Below, in pieces: positions 14,296 to 26,165 of a stretch of 64,000 nucleotides of DNA (the first letter of the stretch is position 1; each line of letters begins with the position of its first letter). The DNA is taken from assembly GCF_018691265.1 (NCBI RefSeq), contig NW_024881321.1:24091698-24155697 (forward strand), given 5' to 3'. Under the pieces are notes generated by a model. It was given only the letters and a program-made list of their open reading frames with translations. It did not search any database and was not told where the DNA came from. The stretch is from Tyto alba. Its lineage: Eukaryota; Chordata; Aves; Strigiformes; Tytonidae. A program made the translations under genes and the position numbers.

Positions 14296-14625
14296 ATAGA
14301 TTTCTAATAGTTACTTCTAGTAACTACTAATATTATAACAGCAATTTCTAAAGTCCGTATTTTTCACATCGTTCCCTAAATGACTTGTTATTTTCTAATA
14401 CAACCTAGTGTTTCAATAGTCTAAAAACCCCCCTCAATTCAGTTCATTTTTAAGCATTTTCCTGATAAAGTACCATAATGTCCCTACCCAGGAACAAGTA
14501 CCTGTACTGGTGAGATTTGTCTCTAGTAAGATGCTGATTTACACTGAAATTATTTAAAAATAGCTAATTTAGGTATTCTGAATGGAAGTCTTATGTTTTT
14601 AAGGATTTTTTTTTCCCCCAGCTTT

Positions 14626-14820
14626 AGAATGGAATGGAATGGAATAGAATGGAATAGAATAGAATAGAATAGAATAGAATAGAATAGAATAGAATAGAAT
14701 AGAATAGAATAGAATAGAATAGAATAGAATAGAATAGAATAGAATAGAATAGAATAGAATAGAATAGAATAGAATAGAATAGAATAGAATAGAATAGAAT
14801 AGAATAGAATAGAATAGAAT
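14626..14820. repeat. AGAAT/GGAAT pentanucleotide microsatellite, 39 units
   Basis: There are 39 consecutive pentamers. The left end is mixed: AGAAT, three GGAAT, AGAAT, GGAAT. It is followed by 33 uninterrupted AGAAT units (14656-14820). On the minus strand this reads ATTCT/ATTCC. It abuts the 3' end of a minus-strand CR1 directly, and CR1 tails consist of ATTCTATG-like octamers, so the array probably expanded from that tail. The long open frames here, a repeat of five residues, are artefacts. Confidence 0.95.
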
Positions 14821-15060
14821 AATAGGATAGAACATTTCGGTCGGAAGGGAGTTACAACCATCATCTAATCCAACCACGTGACCACTTTAGGGCTGACCAA
14901 AACTTAAAACATGTTAATAAGGGCATTGTCCAAATTCCTCTTAAAAACTGCCAGTCTTGGGGCATTGACCACCTCTCTAGGTAGCCTGTTCTCGTGTTTG
15001 ACCACCCTCTCTGTAAAGAAATGCTTCCTAATGTCAAGTCTAATGTCAAGAAACAGCTTT
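14821..15060 (-). mobile_element. CR1 LINE 3' fragment
   Basis: On the minus strand this reads as the C-terminal end of CR1 ORF2 plus the short 3' UTR. It contains the counterparts of 'aggtagcctgttctcgtgtttgacca' and 'tcatctaatccaacca', which are standard in avian CR1 copies. It is truncated at the 5' end like most CR1 insertions. The terminal octamer repeats have been replaced by the adjoining pentamer array. Divergence from the remembered CR1 consensus looks moderate. Confidence 0.9.
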
Positions 15061-18000
15061 AATGTCACATAGTTGTTAACATAATCTATCATGTAATTTT
15101 ATTTTTTTCCCAATTTCCTAAATTTCATTAAATGTCAATTTAAATTAAAAAAAAAAATATTTCCTGTTTCATGAAGTGCTGCCACTGTTATACGTTTCAA
15201 GCACACATTACAGATCTTAATGTTTAATGTTGTAATATGAGTAACTGTTCATCATTTTCTAATATCTCAATTGAGTTTACTCTCCCAAATCTTAAATCAA
15301 CATTCTGACAAGTAGGCTCTTTATTGTCCTTCTCCCACTGTTTTAAGTCTTTTTTGTTTTTAAATTAACTTAATGTAATATTCTTGTGATCATTATTTTA
15401 TTTTCCCATAGGAAGATGAAGAAATGAATTAACACCTGGTGGTGCCCATGGTAAAGCTGGCAAGGTTTGTTTTTCTTGTTGATACGAATTCTGGTTTGCT
15501 TTTGGTTTTATTCCATTAATCTTATTTGGTTAAAAATAAGAAACTAAGTCATACTTCTGGAATTTATTAATAGTAATAGTACTGAATTAGGTAAAAAATA
15601 AGAAAGTCCAAGATTAAGAAAGAATATATTGGATATAGTACAAAGAACTGTTCTTATACCTCACAGAAAAGATTTTATGTGTCAAGCAAAAAACAAAAAT
15701 AGGGAACACTACTACATATGTATCATTAATATGAATATAAAATATAGTTACATCTCAAAAGACCTAGCTATCTACATTAGGCCTATTCAAAATCTACATT
15801 AAGCTTATGTGCCATAGTTAACAATGAGATGTAATAATAAGTCTGGGAACAAATCAAATTGTAGTTAATTAGCAAAGAAAAATCAAACAAAGGAATATTC
15901 ACCTGAACAAATATTGTAAGTAGAGGTTAAAACTACCTCAAAAAGATTACTGCAGTACAGTGTAATTTTTCTTATGTAATCTTCAGGAATCTACATTTTC
16001 CATTATATGGTATTCCTCAGTCTTAGATAACAGTAAAAATTTAAAACATCCTCAGATGATCCTAAGCAATTACATTATCTTTACCTCAGAGGTACCCAAT
16101 GGAAAACATGTCAGGAAAAAAAATCTGTTACCTGTTCTCTAATTTTCTTTCAATCAATTTATATGAGATTGCTAAACCACTATAAAGCTATGAAGCAAGC
16201 CAAACTGGAGAAAACCAAGAAAGCTTACAAAGCAAATGATACTTTTATGGAAGCAAAACCAGATACTAACAAAAGGTATATGCCATATCCATTCTGAGAA
16301 AGAAAAATTAGATATTCAAAGACATTTGAAGGTCTTCCATTTATTACATATGTAGTCAGATGTTATTCAGTTAGTTTTGTAAAACAGTTATTAGTTTTAT
16401 AAGCTTCTTGTTTTATTAAATCCAGGAGATTTTCCTTATTAGATTATATATTATAATAAGTGTTACTATATATATTAACACTAGTATATAGTTATTAGAT
16501 AATATAATAACTATATTTCCATCATAAACTAGAGGATAGGTTCTTTAAACTACAAGAAATTTGAGTCTGTGATATAGAAAACTAAAAAGCCTGAAAGAAA
16601 AATGTGGTTTTCTGTTTTAGCAGCAATCTATTTTGTCTTTACAACTGGATTTTCCATAAGCTGTATGTGGAAAAGTGAGTAACACTTGTAAACTCAAATT
16701 GAATATACTTTTAAATCATGTGCATATGTACAAATATTTCATCCAGAAATCCCCTACAGAATGTACTACTAAAGTAAAAATAATAACATGTAAATATGTC
16801 TAACGTATATATTTTAGGTGAGTAGGACAAAGTCAATAAAAATAAGAGTGAATAGGTTGTAGAAAGATTTGATTTAAAGATCTAGAAAATAATATGTAAC
16901 ACATCTGGGAAGGCATTTAAATAATTCTATTGGGGAGAGGAAAAAAAAAAAAAAAAGAGTCTGTATCAACCTTCCTTGGGGAAAAATATAAAGGAGAAGG
17001 ATACATATGAGGAAATTGATTTAAAGATCCATTTCATCCTCTGCTTCTGGGAGAAAGGGTCCTGTGAGCATATTACAATTTCTGGCAAATCGATATAAGG
17101 ATGTATAAGATATGAAGTCTTGCATATTCACAATATATGTAAAGTGGCAATGTGTCTTTGTATAGTTTAATCATATATAGAGATAGATCAATCTTACATC
17201 ATAAATTCACAAACATGAGGAAAAACATATGAAATTCTTTCCCCAATATCTGCCAATTGATTTTCAGCATAACAGAACTCCATATTCATCTCACTTGAAT
17301 CTCTAGTCATAGACCACAACACCATTGTCTTAGAAGCTGAATAAAACAATGCCTACCCCAGATAGCTTGAAGGATAAATCAAGAGATGGAGGACAGATAA
17401 GACAATAAAAAAACTCAAGATGAACAATCGTTTTTATTTTACAAATTACAAAACTTTTCATTTATATAGTGATTTAAAAGAGAACATAATATTAACATTG
17501 TCAACAATCATGGTTACAAAACCCATGAAACCTAAATGGAATTTAGGTAATGGTGAAATTCCAATCCTAATGCTATTGTCTGGGCTTCCCTGTGGAAAAC
17601 AAACAAAACCCCTATATCCATTATTTACCTTTTTACACTGACAAATTAAAGTGCTAAGGTGAAAAAAAAAGCATAGCTTTAAGTCAACAGTGAGAAAACT
17701 CAGTAATCTTTAGTTAATCATATCCAATCCTAATTTACACAGTTGTCCAATTAGGGTCTTATTTGAGGAATTAAGTAATACTTTGGGAATATGTGTAGAA
17801 TTAATTTTTTCCAATGAAAAAGGGGCCTTTGTGAAATACTTTTTTTTCCTAATTGTTGCACACTTCCTTGTTTTTATTTTTTTTTTTTTAAATAATATAT
17901 TAGAGTATTGTTGGATAGGTAGTAAAACTATCTGACATTGCCTTTTGCCTGCATTTGTGAGGTAAATACACATTAACCTTTTGGTTCATAACCATAAAAG

Positions 18001-20800
18001 GAAAAGTGTAGGAAAGAACAACTGTAATTTAGCATAGCTAGCAAAATAAATAAGCAATAAAATAAATAAATGGATTATTCTCTTGTGAAATATTTTTTTC
18101 TGAGTCAATTTGGCAAATTTAGGTTCAGTTTTTTATTTAAATCTACAGTTTTTGTCAGGATAACCCTTATCAATAGACCACCCTCCAAAGAAGATGAAGA
18201 TATTTTCTCTGCAGATGTTAAGGCTCATTAAAGTTGTCAGTTACATAAATATCCTTCCTGTGATTGGTGAAACCACAACAATGACCTTTATACATAGTTT
18301 TGTACTGGCTTTGATAGGTTAGACTATAAACATAACAATTCGAAAGTCGATACAGGATGCAACGTCCCTTGAAATGTCAGGTAAAAAATTGTGCAGCTGC
18401 ACTAAGCTCCATGCTAAGCCAACAGGCAGAGATATATCCAAATGGACTTAGAGTCACAAAAGTAACTATATTCTAAAAAATTATGAATAAAAATAGTCCA
18501 TTTCATGCTAGTTGATTTTGGAAACAGGAAGATGTTTTTGGCAAAGGTTAACCATTATTGTGAATGTTTAGAGTTTTGTTTTTCATTTACATGCAAAAAT
18601 AAATTGCATGAAGCTTTGTGCCTGTGAAGTATGTCAGCTTTACTTTCTGTTTAGCATTAGTGATGCTTTTTATCTCAAAAAAAATGTGTATATAACTGAT
18701 ATAGTAGATATGGCAATGTAATGTTATGCAAGGTGAGAAAATATGAAAAATATTGGAAATAATCTTGACATCTAAGAAAAGTATATCCATCTCATCATTT
18801 GCAGGTTAGATCTGAAACAGAAGCAGCAGCATTTTTAAGGTATTAGGTAATACACTGTATTTAATTTTAGGTAATGGGATCTAAACTCTGCTCTTGAATT
18901 GAAGGGTATTTTCATGCATAAGAAATAGGTGCTTTAGCTGTAAATGTCTAGATCTTTTTCTTCTCTAGGCTTTTTGTTTGATTGTTTTTGAGGGAGGTAA
19001 TTTATCTGTGCGACTGGAAACTAGAAACACTTAAGGAACAATAGCTTAAAATGGTGTCTTCAATGCGTTAATAATTTATGTTCCATTGAATAGTCTAAAC
19101 CTGGTGAAGATGAAGGATATTAATGTATCTTTGGTAATATCTTATTTTAGAGTAATAAGTTATGAAGAATAACTTTTGAAAATAACATTTTCTTGTATTT
19201 AAATCATTTGGTAATCACCATGTTACCACAGTTACACTAACAGAAAGTCATGATCTAACTGCACAAAATCAATTAGGAACTTCACAAATTTTTATTAAAC
19301 ATTTATAACCATTTATCAAAAACTATAAAAAATAGAAAATTGCACATGTAAAAATAAAATATTTTGTCTAGAAAAATATTAATGTATACTATTTTTACTT
19401 TTTGGAAGATGGTGTATCTGAGTTGTTTAGGTGCTTTTATGGATTTATCTTCTTAATATATATGTTAGATATTGAAGTGCTAACCCAAATGGACTGTTAT
19501 GGATTGTAAGCTTATAATTTGGATTTTCAGAGTCTTCAACACTTACATTTTGAATTCCATATGATGCTATTAATATAGACAAGTTGCTTAATATCACAGG
19601 GAAAAAAAATGTCATATATACAGATGTGGAATTTAGACTTTTATGACTTGTAATCCAAGGCTTAATCACAAAACTGCAATCTGCTAGAGATTGCACATGT
19701 TATTTGCTGAATCAGCCAATATTTGTTCATCACATAGTTTATCCGGGTAACCACTGAAATTTCCAGGTTAATCTTTTCCATTCAGGCTTTTTCAAAAATA
19801 CATGGATGCTATTGTACTGAATAGTTACTGGAAACAGGACTTGTGCATAAATGCTTAAACTTGTAAAAAGGTCAAACTATCTGTTAAATTATTATACTTA
19901 AAATAATTACAAAAATGGTCATTTAGAAAACAAATCAGCAAAGTTTTGTTAAAATTCAAATGGGAAAAACTGCAAAGTGCCATTTGTTATTAACTTGTAC
20001 TTTTAACCATCAAGATACTAGAACTGAGGGGAAATCAAAATGTTTGTGGTAAATTCTTTTTGTTCATATTGACAGGTAGGTATGAAGCTACCAAACCAGA
20101 CTACGGTACAAGAAACTGATATTGTGTAGTTTTAAGAGCTTTGTTGGAAAAACAGAGAATAAAGACAAGTTTTGCTTCAATTTCTAATGCCACATATTTT
20201 TTCTCCTTTTGATTTAGATATGAAGGATCTCCAAAAGTCAGTCTCTAGCACAATGTTTTACTTACTTTAGAATGCAATATTGTTGTAGAGCTTTCATTTT
20301 GGTTTTGGATTCTTTTAAAATTGTAATTATTTTATTATTTGTTATATCCAAACAACAGTATGAAGTAGACCTTTACTTTTACAGTGGGCAGAAGAAATGA
20401 TGATTTATTGACTGACCTCTCTCCCAGTTTTTAGTACAGTATTTTCTTCATATGTGCCAAGAACATGCAGCCAAGTAAATATTGCAGGGATTACAATATC
20501 TCATAGGTTACAATATTTCATGTCAAAGTTTGAAGTGTATCATTCTTCAAAAAGTGTATCTTTAAAGTGTATCATCTTCTTCAAATTTTTAACATTCCCA
20601 TTTCTATGTCATCATAGTGAGTTCCTGATACAGTATCAGTAGATTCAGCACCAGGAGAACCTCCATCCATTTATGCAGAAGAGTACGATGCTCACTTTGG
20701 AACACTTTACGCTCAACTTAAGTTTTAATACAACCAGTAAAGCTATTGCTGTATAAAATTCCTTTTCTGGAGTGAAAATTTGGAAAGAAGGCTAGTTCTT
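15061..20800. other. AT-rich sequence with two weak exon-like segments
   Basis: There is no recognised gene. Two segments resemble exons only by local signals. At 15412-15464, a pyrimidine-rich tract ending cccatag precedes a 53-nt block followed by gtttgt. At 16136-16285, a 50-codon open run with K/A/E-rich content precedes a stop and contains a gtatat donor-like site. Neither has a supporting partner. T or A runs occur near 16939 and 17877. Confidence 0.45.
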
Positions 20801-20833
20801 CCACATGCATGTGGACTTCCCACATGCATGTGC
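20801..20833. repeat. Doubled 14-bp palindrome with ATGCAT core
   Basis: CCACATGCATGTGG at 20801-20814 is a perfect palindrome. It is repeated at 20820-20833 with only the last base changed, with a 5-bp spacer. The even 19-bp spacing is close to two DNA helical turns. It could be a paired protein-binding site or a chance duplication. Confidence 0.75.
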
Positions 20834-21593
20834 AGAATTTATCTATAAACCCTGGATGCTTCTAATTGGCATTTTCCCATCGGTGTCTACAGAATACAAG
20901 CTCTTTCTCGTATGGGTAATCCCTCAGGAACATAACAGCCATAGTTGTTTAGGCCGAGGGTCCATAAACCCGGTCTTCTGCATACAACAGCCATAAATGC
21001 ATGATTGGGAAGAGCAGGAACAGAGCAACTATACTTGATACACTCACCTAACACTTTTGCAGAACTCTCCGTAACAAAACTATTTATAACCTCAGAAGAT
21101 TTTTGAAGTCTGAGTTTGTTTTTGGTTTTGTTTGTTTGTTTTTAAATTACTTATGTCACTGGATTTCCCTTCAAAGTCCAGATCCTAAAAAATATTGTTC
21201 TCCCTACATGTTGAAATACAATACCCAGTTGTGCTACATGAATGTCAAATTCTGTTTTTCACATGGCTTGAAAAAGGTGGCAAAACTCATCATAGCTTCA
21301 GCTGCAAAAGTACAAGGGTGTTAACTCTATGCTTATATATCATTATTTCTATTATTCCACTCTCAAATATATCTAGTAATTCTCCTCTTTCGGTGAGGAA
21401 CTTAATCCTATGCAGCTCTGATCCTTGGAATCACCTCTTATCACTTTCAGTGCTTTAATATGATCATTTTATTTTTTTTCCCATTTTACCAAAACAGACA
21501 AATAATAAAAGAAGTTAATTGATAAAACTAAACAGGTGTATAATGGAACTAATTTCACAGAAGATTTTGCCAAAAAGAAAAGCAGACCAATTT
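20834..21593. other. No feature recognised
   Basis: Somewhat less AT-rich sequence with overlapping short open frames on the plus strand (20805-20996, 21103-21458) that show no domain. No repeat family was identified. Confidence 0.5.
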
Positions 21594-21618
21594 AAAAAAA
21601 AAAAAAAAAAAAAAAAAA
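21594..21618. repeat. A25 homopolymer
   Basis: Twenty-five consecutive A residues. No retrocopied gene was recognised upstream. Confidence 0.95.
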
Positions 21619-21969
21619 GAAATAGACAAAAAAATATTTTAGCTAGTTTGTAAAAATACAGGCTATTACTTTTATTAACAATGCTAACAGATAAAATGCT
21701 GTCAGCATAAAATTACAGTACTAATTTGCATCATAGGATTTCTGTTCTAACTGCATAATCTTAGTGCTGCCACTTAAATGTGATACGTCTAGTTAGGTCA
21801 GTGATGAATTTGTTAGATTTTCAGATGGTATAAATTGCTGTAGAACCTGTAGTACTATAGAAGGAATATTGATTTATTTCTGCTGGAAACAAAACCCCAT
21901 GAGTTTACCTATGTTAGAAGAGACTCTATTTGGGCTGAATATGTATTGTTTTTCTGCTGGGACCACTGA

Positions 21970-21995
21970 TTTTTTTTTTTTTTTTTTTTTTTTTT
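21970..21995. repeat. T26 homopolymer
   Basis: Twenty-six consecutive T residues in otherwise unremarkable sequence. Confidence 0.95.
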
Positions 21996-24697
21996 CATCT
22001 GATAATCCTTCTTCTGTAACTTTCTCTCTCCACTAATAGAAGAATGGTGGAAATATATTTAATTCAATGTAATGCAATGTACAATAAGATAATGTCGTGT
22101 TTATAATATCTTTCACTCCAGAGTATTCCAAAATGACTTGCAGAACACAACAAAAAAGACTGAAGTGTGGCAATATTTTAAAATCTCCGTTATGATATGC
22201 TAGAATAAATTAGGCACTAAAGTGAAGAACTTACTTTTTTTTTTTTTTTTTAATGACACCAAAAACTTTAGAAAAAGACACCAAAACTACAGAGTGAATG
22301 AGTGTAGATGAAATTATCTTGGCTGGAATCTGTAAAAGACATCAACATTAACAATCTTGCTGTTTCCATGGGATCTTAAAATAGTTTTAAGATTTTGAGT
22401 TTAGGGTTTCATTTGTCACGCATTACATTCACCATACAATTTAACACACTGAGGTAATAATGCTATTCTAAGATCACAGAGGAAAATAACACTAATAAAT
22501 CACCAGAATTTAAGTTGGTAGCACCTATGGGTTCAGCAGGGACAGGCTCTACTAGCTTGACACTAGCCATCTAAAAGCAAAGGTTCTTACCTTAGGCCAG
22601 TCTCCTTTTATAGACAGTGGAGAAAGAAAATACCTCCATCAACTGTCCTTTATCTACCCACCACAGAGGCAGCTGAGAGAATGATAATGAAAAAGTGGGT
22701 ATCTTCAGAAGTTTTAAGTTAAACACAATGAATCCCAAACTCGGTAACTGCTGAATAAAAAGCACAAATTTCATATTGTATGTGACTGGAACGCACCAAC
22801 AAATCAGAAGCGGAAGAGAACTCAGTAAAAACCTGTTGTTGATACATAGAGGAAGAGTTAAAGATTAATTTTTTCCACTGTCCCATGCATTCCCAAGGGC
22901 TACAGAAATTATCTTAAATTCTTGCTCAGCCTGTCTGATGTTTTATTTAGTGCTTTCTTCCATGTTGTTGCAAGAGAGGTATGAACATGGATGCAGAATT
23001 TTAGACTTCAGTTCAGGTGAAGTAAGATACTAATGATATCTACCAGAAAAAGCTGTTTGAGGAACTGGATGGAATATTAATCTAATTTTCTGTTAATCAT
23101 CTTCTACTGATTAACCATTAAAAAAAAAAAAAAAAAATTTAATTCAGAGTCATCTTAGACTAGTATTCATTACTCATAGATCAATTTTTTGGATGGTCCA
23201 CTGACACTAGAGAGCCTTCCTACAAGCTTAGCATAACAGAATATCCTCAGCTTTCCTGGAGAAGAAGCCACCATCACAGATATATACCTTTGTCACCTAC
23301 ATATTCAATGCAGACTAAAAGCTCTTTCCTGCCAGAAGAGAGAGTAACAGAGATCCAGTAATGACTGGAGACTTTTGGTTTTACCCAAAAATGTACCATA
23401 ATAACATATAATTATAATAGTACTAAAATGTTACTGTTTCTTTATCTTGCTTTGTCAACCTACGAATCTGCTTTAAGCAAGACAGACTACAGTTCACTGC
23501 ATCTCAACTAAATGTACATCCAGCTGAAGGTCTTATCCCTTATGTATGTGACCTTGATTGAGTTAAACCATCAAAAACATGCTTACAAATATGCCTATGA
23601 CATGCCTTGTTGAATCAGAGACTGACCTTTTAATATGTTGGGAACACACTGTACAACTTGAGGCCCTCAGTCATTTTTGTAATAAATGACAGAGTTCTTG
23701 CTGCCTCAGCTGCTCTCTGTTTACTCCTCACTTGCTCCAAGGCAACACATTAGGAATCACAGGATGCAATATGTAGCACAGAACCAGAAAATAAATATTT
23801 TTTCACATTTTATGACCACTGTAAAATAAAATTAGCTAATTTTTAATCTTGTGTTATTCTCACAGAAAGCAAAAATGTATTGACATATTGTTATGGTTTT
23901 GTTGTTATTCTATACAATAATACCTCAAAAGTGAAGTGATTAAAAAGCATCTCATACTTCCAGAAGTAACTATTACACTGTATGACAGTTTTGGATTGGT
24001 TTATCTTTCCCCACTTTTGATTGCAGAAGTGATTCTTAAAATGTTATTAAAGAATCTAGAGAATCTGTTAAATCATCAGTTTGAAAACAATAATGAAAAA
24101 CTAACAAAAAAAAAAAAAAACAAAAACAAACAGCTTTGAAGTCAAGAATAAAACAAAATCCCACAACAAAGTACTACATTATTTTCAATTTCACAAGAAT
24201 TAAGAGCTACCCAAAACCTAGAGTTATGGTGTTTCCCAGACGACTCGGGTAAAGTCACATTAAGCAGTCCTGACATTGCAATAGACTACACTTGGTTTAA
24301 TTTCATTTTAGGCATATGAACTGTAAAAAATATTAATAGCAAAGAAACAGAGTGGCATATTTGTTACATGTGTAAGTTTTCATTTTGCAAACTGATCTAA
24401 AAGCATCCCTTTGAACTCTAAAGTCAATAGAATTATGATCTAATACTGTATCTCATTTTAATCCATCTTTTCCCTTTAAATAATTATTTTTTTTACAAAT
24501 CTTTATTTCTGATACTGATTTCTTCTGAACAGTGTTGAGTATTTACTATTAATCTGGAGAACATAATGATTAAAATTCTAAGCAAAATCTTACAATACAA
24601 AGAAATTAAAATTCTAAGCAAAAGGTTTCATAAAGCTTTAGGATTTCCCACAATGCACAACTAACTAATTTTTGCACAAAATTCTCAAACAACATTG
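21996..24697. other. AT-rich sequence, nothing recognised
   Basis: Homopolymer runs occur near 22234 (T), 23120 (A) and 24106 (A). No repeat family or coding segment stands out. Confidence 0.55.
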
Positions 24698-24987
24698 TTA
24701 AGCATCCTTCAGCAACAGTTTGTCAGTACTGCTGTGGAACATTTTGAACATTTCCACCATCTTCTTTAAGTGTGCCTGTGACACCAGCAGTTTGTGCTTT
24801 GTCTGCAGTGGCTTTTCCAAAATGTCATCAGCCTTTTTTTCTCTATGAACACCACTTTTTGTGGGCATTTTTTTTTTATTTTTAGATAATTGGACAGAAG
24901 TATTTCTATGTAAGATATCACCATTGTAATGTTGGTGCAAAATTTGGATAATTCATTACAGCTGTTCTTTAACTCACTTAATTTCAA
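24698..24987 (-). pseudogene. Possible frameshifted coding remnant, unidentified
   Basis: Two overlapping minus-strand frames look protein-like and meet at an A10 run (plus strand 24869-24878, T). The upstream frame (to 24987) contains ELSKFCTNITMVISYIEILL. The downstream frame ends at 24698 with HSSTDKLLLKDA followed by a stop. A slip in the homopolymer would join them into one K/E-rich, probably helical C-terminus. I do not recognise the family. An open frame of this size can arise by chance in AT-rich DNA, so this is a weak call. Confidence 0.18.
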
Positions 24988-25086
24988 TCATCAGAAAGTC
25001 ATCTAATTAAAAGTTAGTAATTTTTGGTTTATTGGTAGTCAATAGAAAGAGACAGATATTAAATGGACCCATTATAAAGAACTTTC

Positions 25087-25712
25087 TGGTGGATTGACCC
25101 TGGTTGGATGCCAGGTGCCCAACAAGACACTCTATCACTCCCTTCTCTCAGCAGAATAGGGAGAAAATACAACGAAAATCTGTGGGTTGAGATAGGGACA
25201 GGGAGATAATTCATCAATAACTATTACAGGAAAACCAGGCTCGACTTAGAGAAATTAATTTAATATATTGCCAGTTAATAATGTTACTCTCCTGTGTAGG
25301 CTCCATGGGCTGCAGCTTCTTCCAGGGAACATCCACCTGCTCTGGCATGTGTTTCCCATGAGCTGCAGTGTGGAAATATGTGTCACCATGATCTTTTCCA
25401 AGGGCTGCAGGGGAATATCTGCTCTGCACCCTAGAACACCTCCTCCTGCTCCTTCTTCTCTGGCTATTCCTCTCATATTCACTCACTTCTCTCTTCTGGC
25501 TGCTGTTGCAGTTTTTACCCTGTCTTAAATATGTTATCACAGAGGTGCCACCAGCATCACTGATGGACTCAGCTTTGTCCAGTGGCAGGTTCATCTTGGA
25601 GTGGTGTGAAATTGGCTCTGTCTGACATGGGGACAGCTTCTGGTGTCTTCTCCCAGCAGCCCCCTCTAAGGCCGCCCCTGCTATCAAAACCTTGCTTTGT
25701 GAACCCAATACA
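25087..25712 (-). mobile_element. Solo LTR, avian endogenous retrovirus family A, internally deleted
   Basis: The plus strand begins TGGTGGATTGACCCTGG and ends GAACCCAATACA. Read on the minus strand it therefore starts TG and ends CA. I recognise the phrases for 'gactcgacttggggaaattaat', 'catgggctgcag' and 'ctctgtctgacatggggacagcttc' as a widespread bird LTR. A TATA-like catatttaag lies on the minus strand near 25525-25535. No primer-binding site or gag/pol sequence adjoins either end, so it is a solo LTR. Compared with the copy at 45 kb it lacks several 'ctccatgggctgcag' repeat blocks. No clear target-site duplication was found. Confidence 0.8.
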
Positions 25713-26072
25713 ATCTTGGAGGAGGAGACAGGTAGCTGCTCCTCTCAGGCCATGCCTCTGGCCTAGCCTTAACCCAACACCATGAGAAAAGGGGACAAAC
25801 ACCAACCAGGAGGTAAAAGAGCCATTTAAGAGCAGGTTTGCATAAGAAGAAATCAATATAGTTATTAAATATATACATACACATCAGAGAAATGCAATAT
25901 ATCTCATTTTGTTAGGAATAAAAATAACTCAAATCTATTTTTATGGAAGAACTTGATTGATTTACAGACAAACTATATATTGAGGTGGTTTGCAATAGCT
26001 ATTACTCATTAGCTTTCAGAATTTCTTTTGCTTAGCATTGGGATAGATGTCATGCCCTTTAATATATTAAGA
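25713..26072. other. No feature recognised
   Basis: Short stretch after the LTR. Its first 100 bases are less AT-rich (ggaggaggagacagg...), possibly flank or an unrecognised repeat. Confidence 0.45.
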
Positions 26073-26165
26073 TAAAAAGAAAAACAAACAAACAAACAAA
26101 CAAACAACACCCACCCCCCAGAAAGAACAAAACAAAACAAACAAAACAAAACAAAACAAAAAAAA
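26073..26165. repeat. (CAAA)n/(CAAAA)n A-rich simple sequence
   Basis: CAAA units, then a C-rich spacer (cacccacccccca), then CAAAA units and an A run. The arrangement is low-complexity throughout. No SINE body is visible next to it. Confidence 0.9.

Noticed and set aside
14550..14877. Open frames of 92-104 codons encoding a repeated five-residue pattern on the minus strand
   Set aside because: They are translations of the AGAAT microsatellite, whose 5-bp unit is stop-free in these frames.
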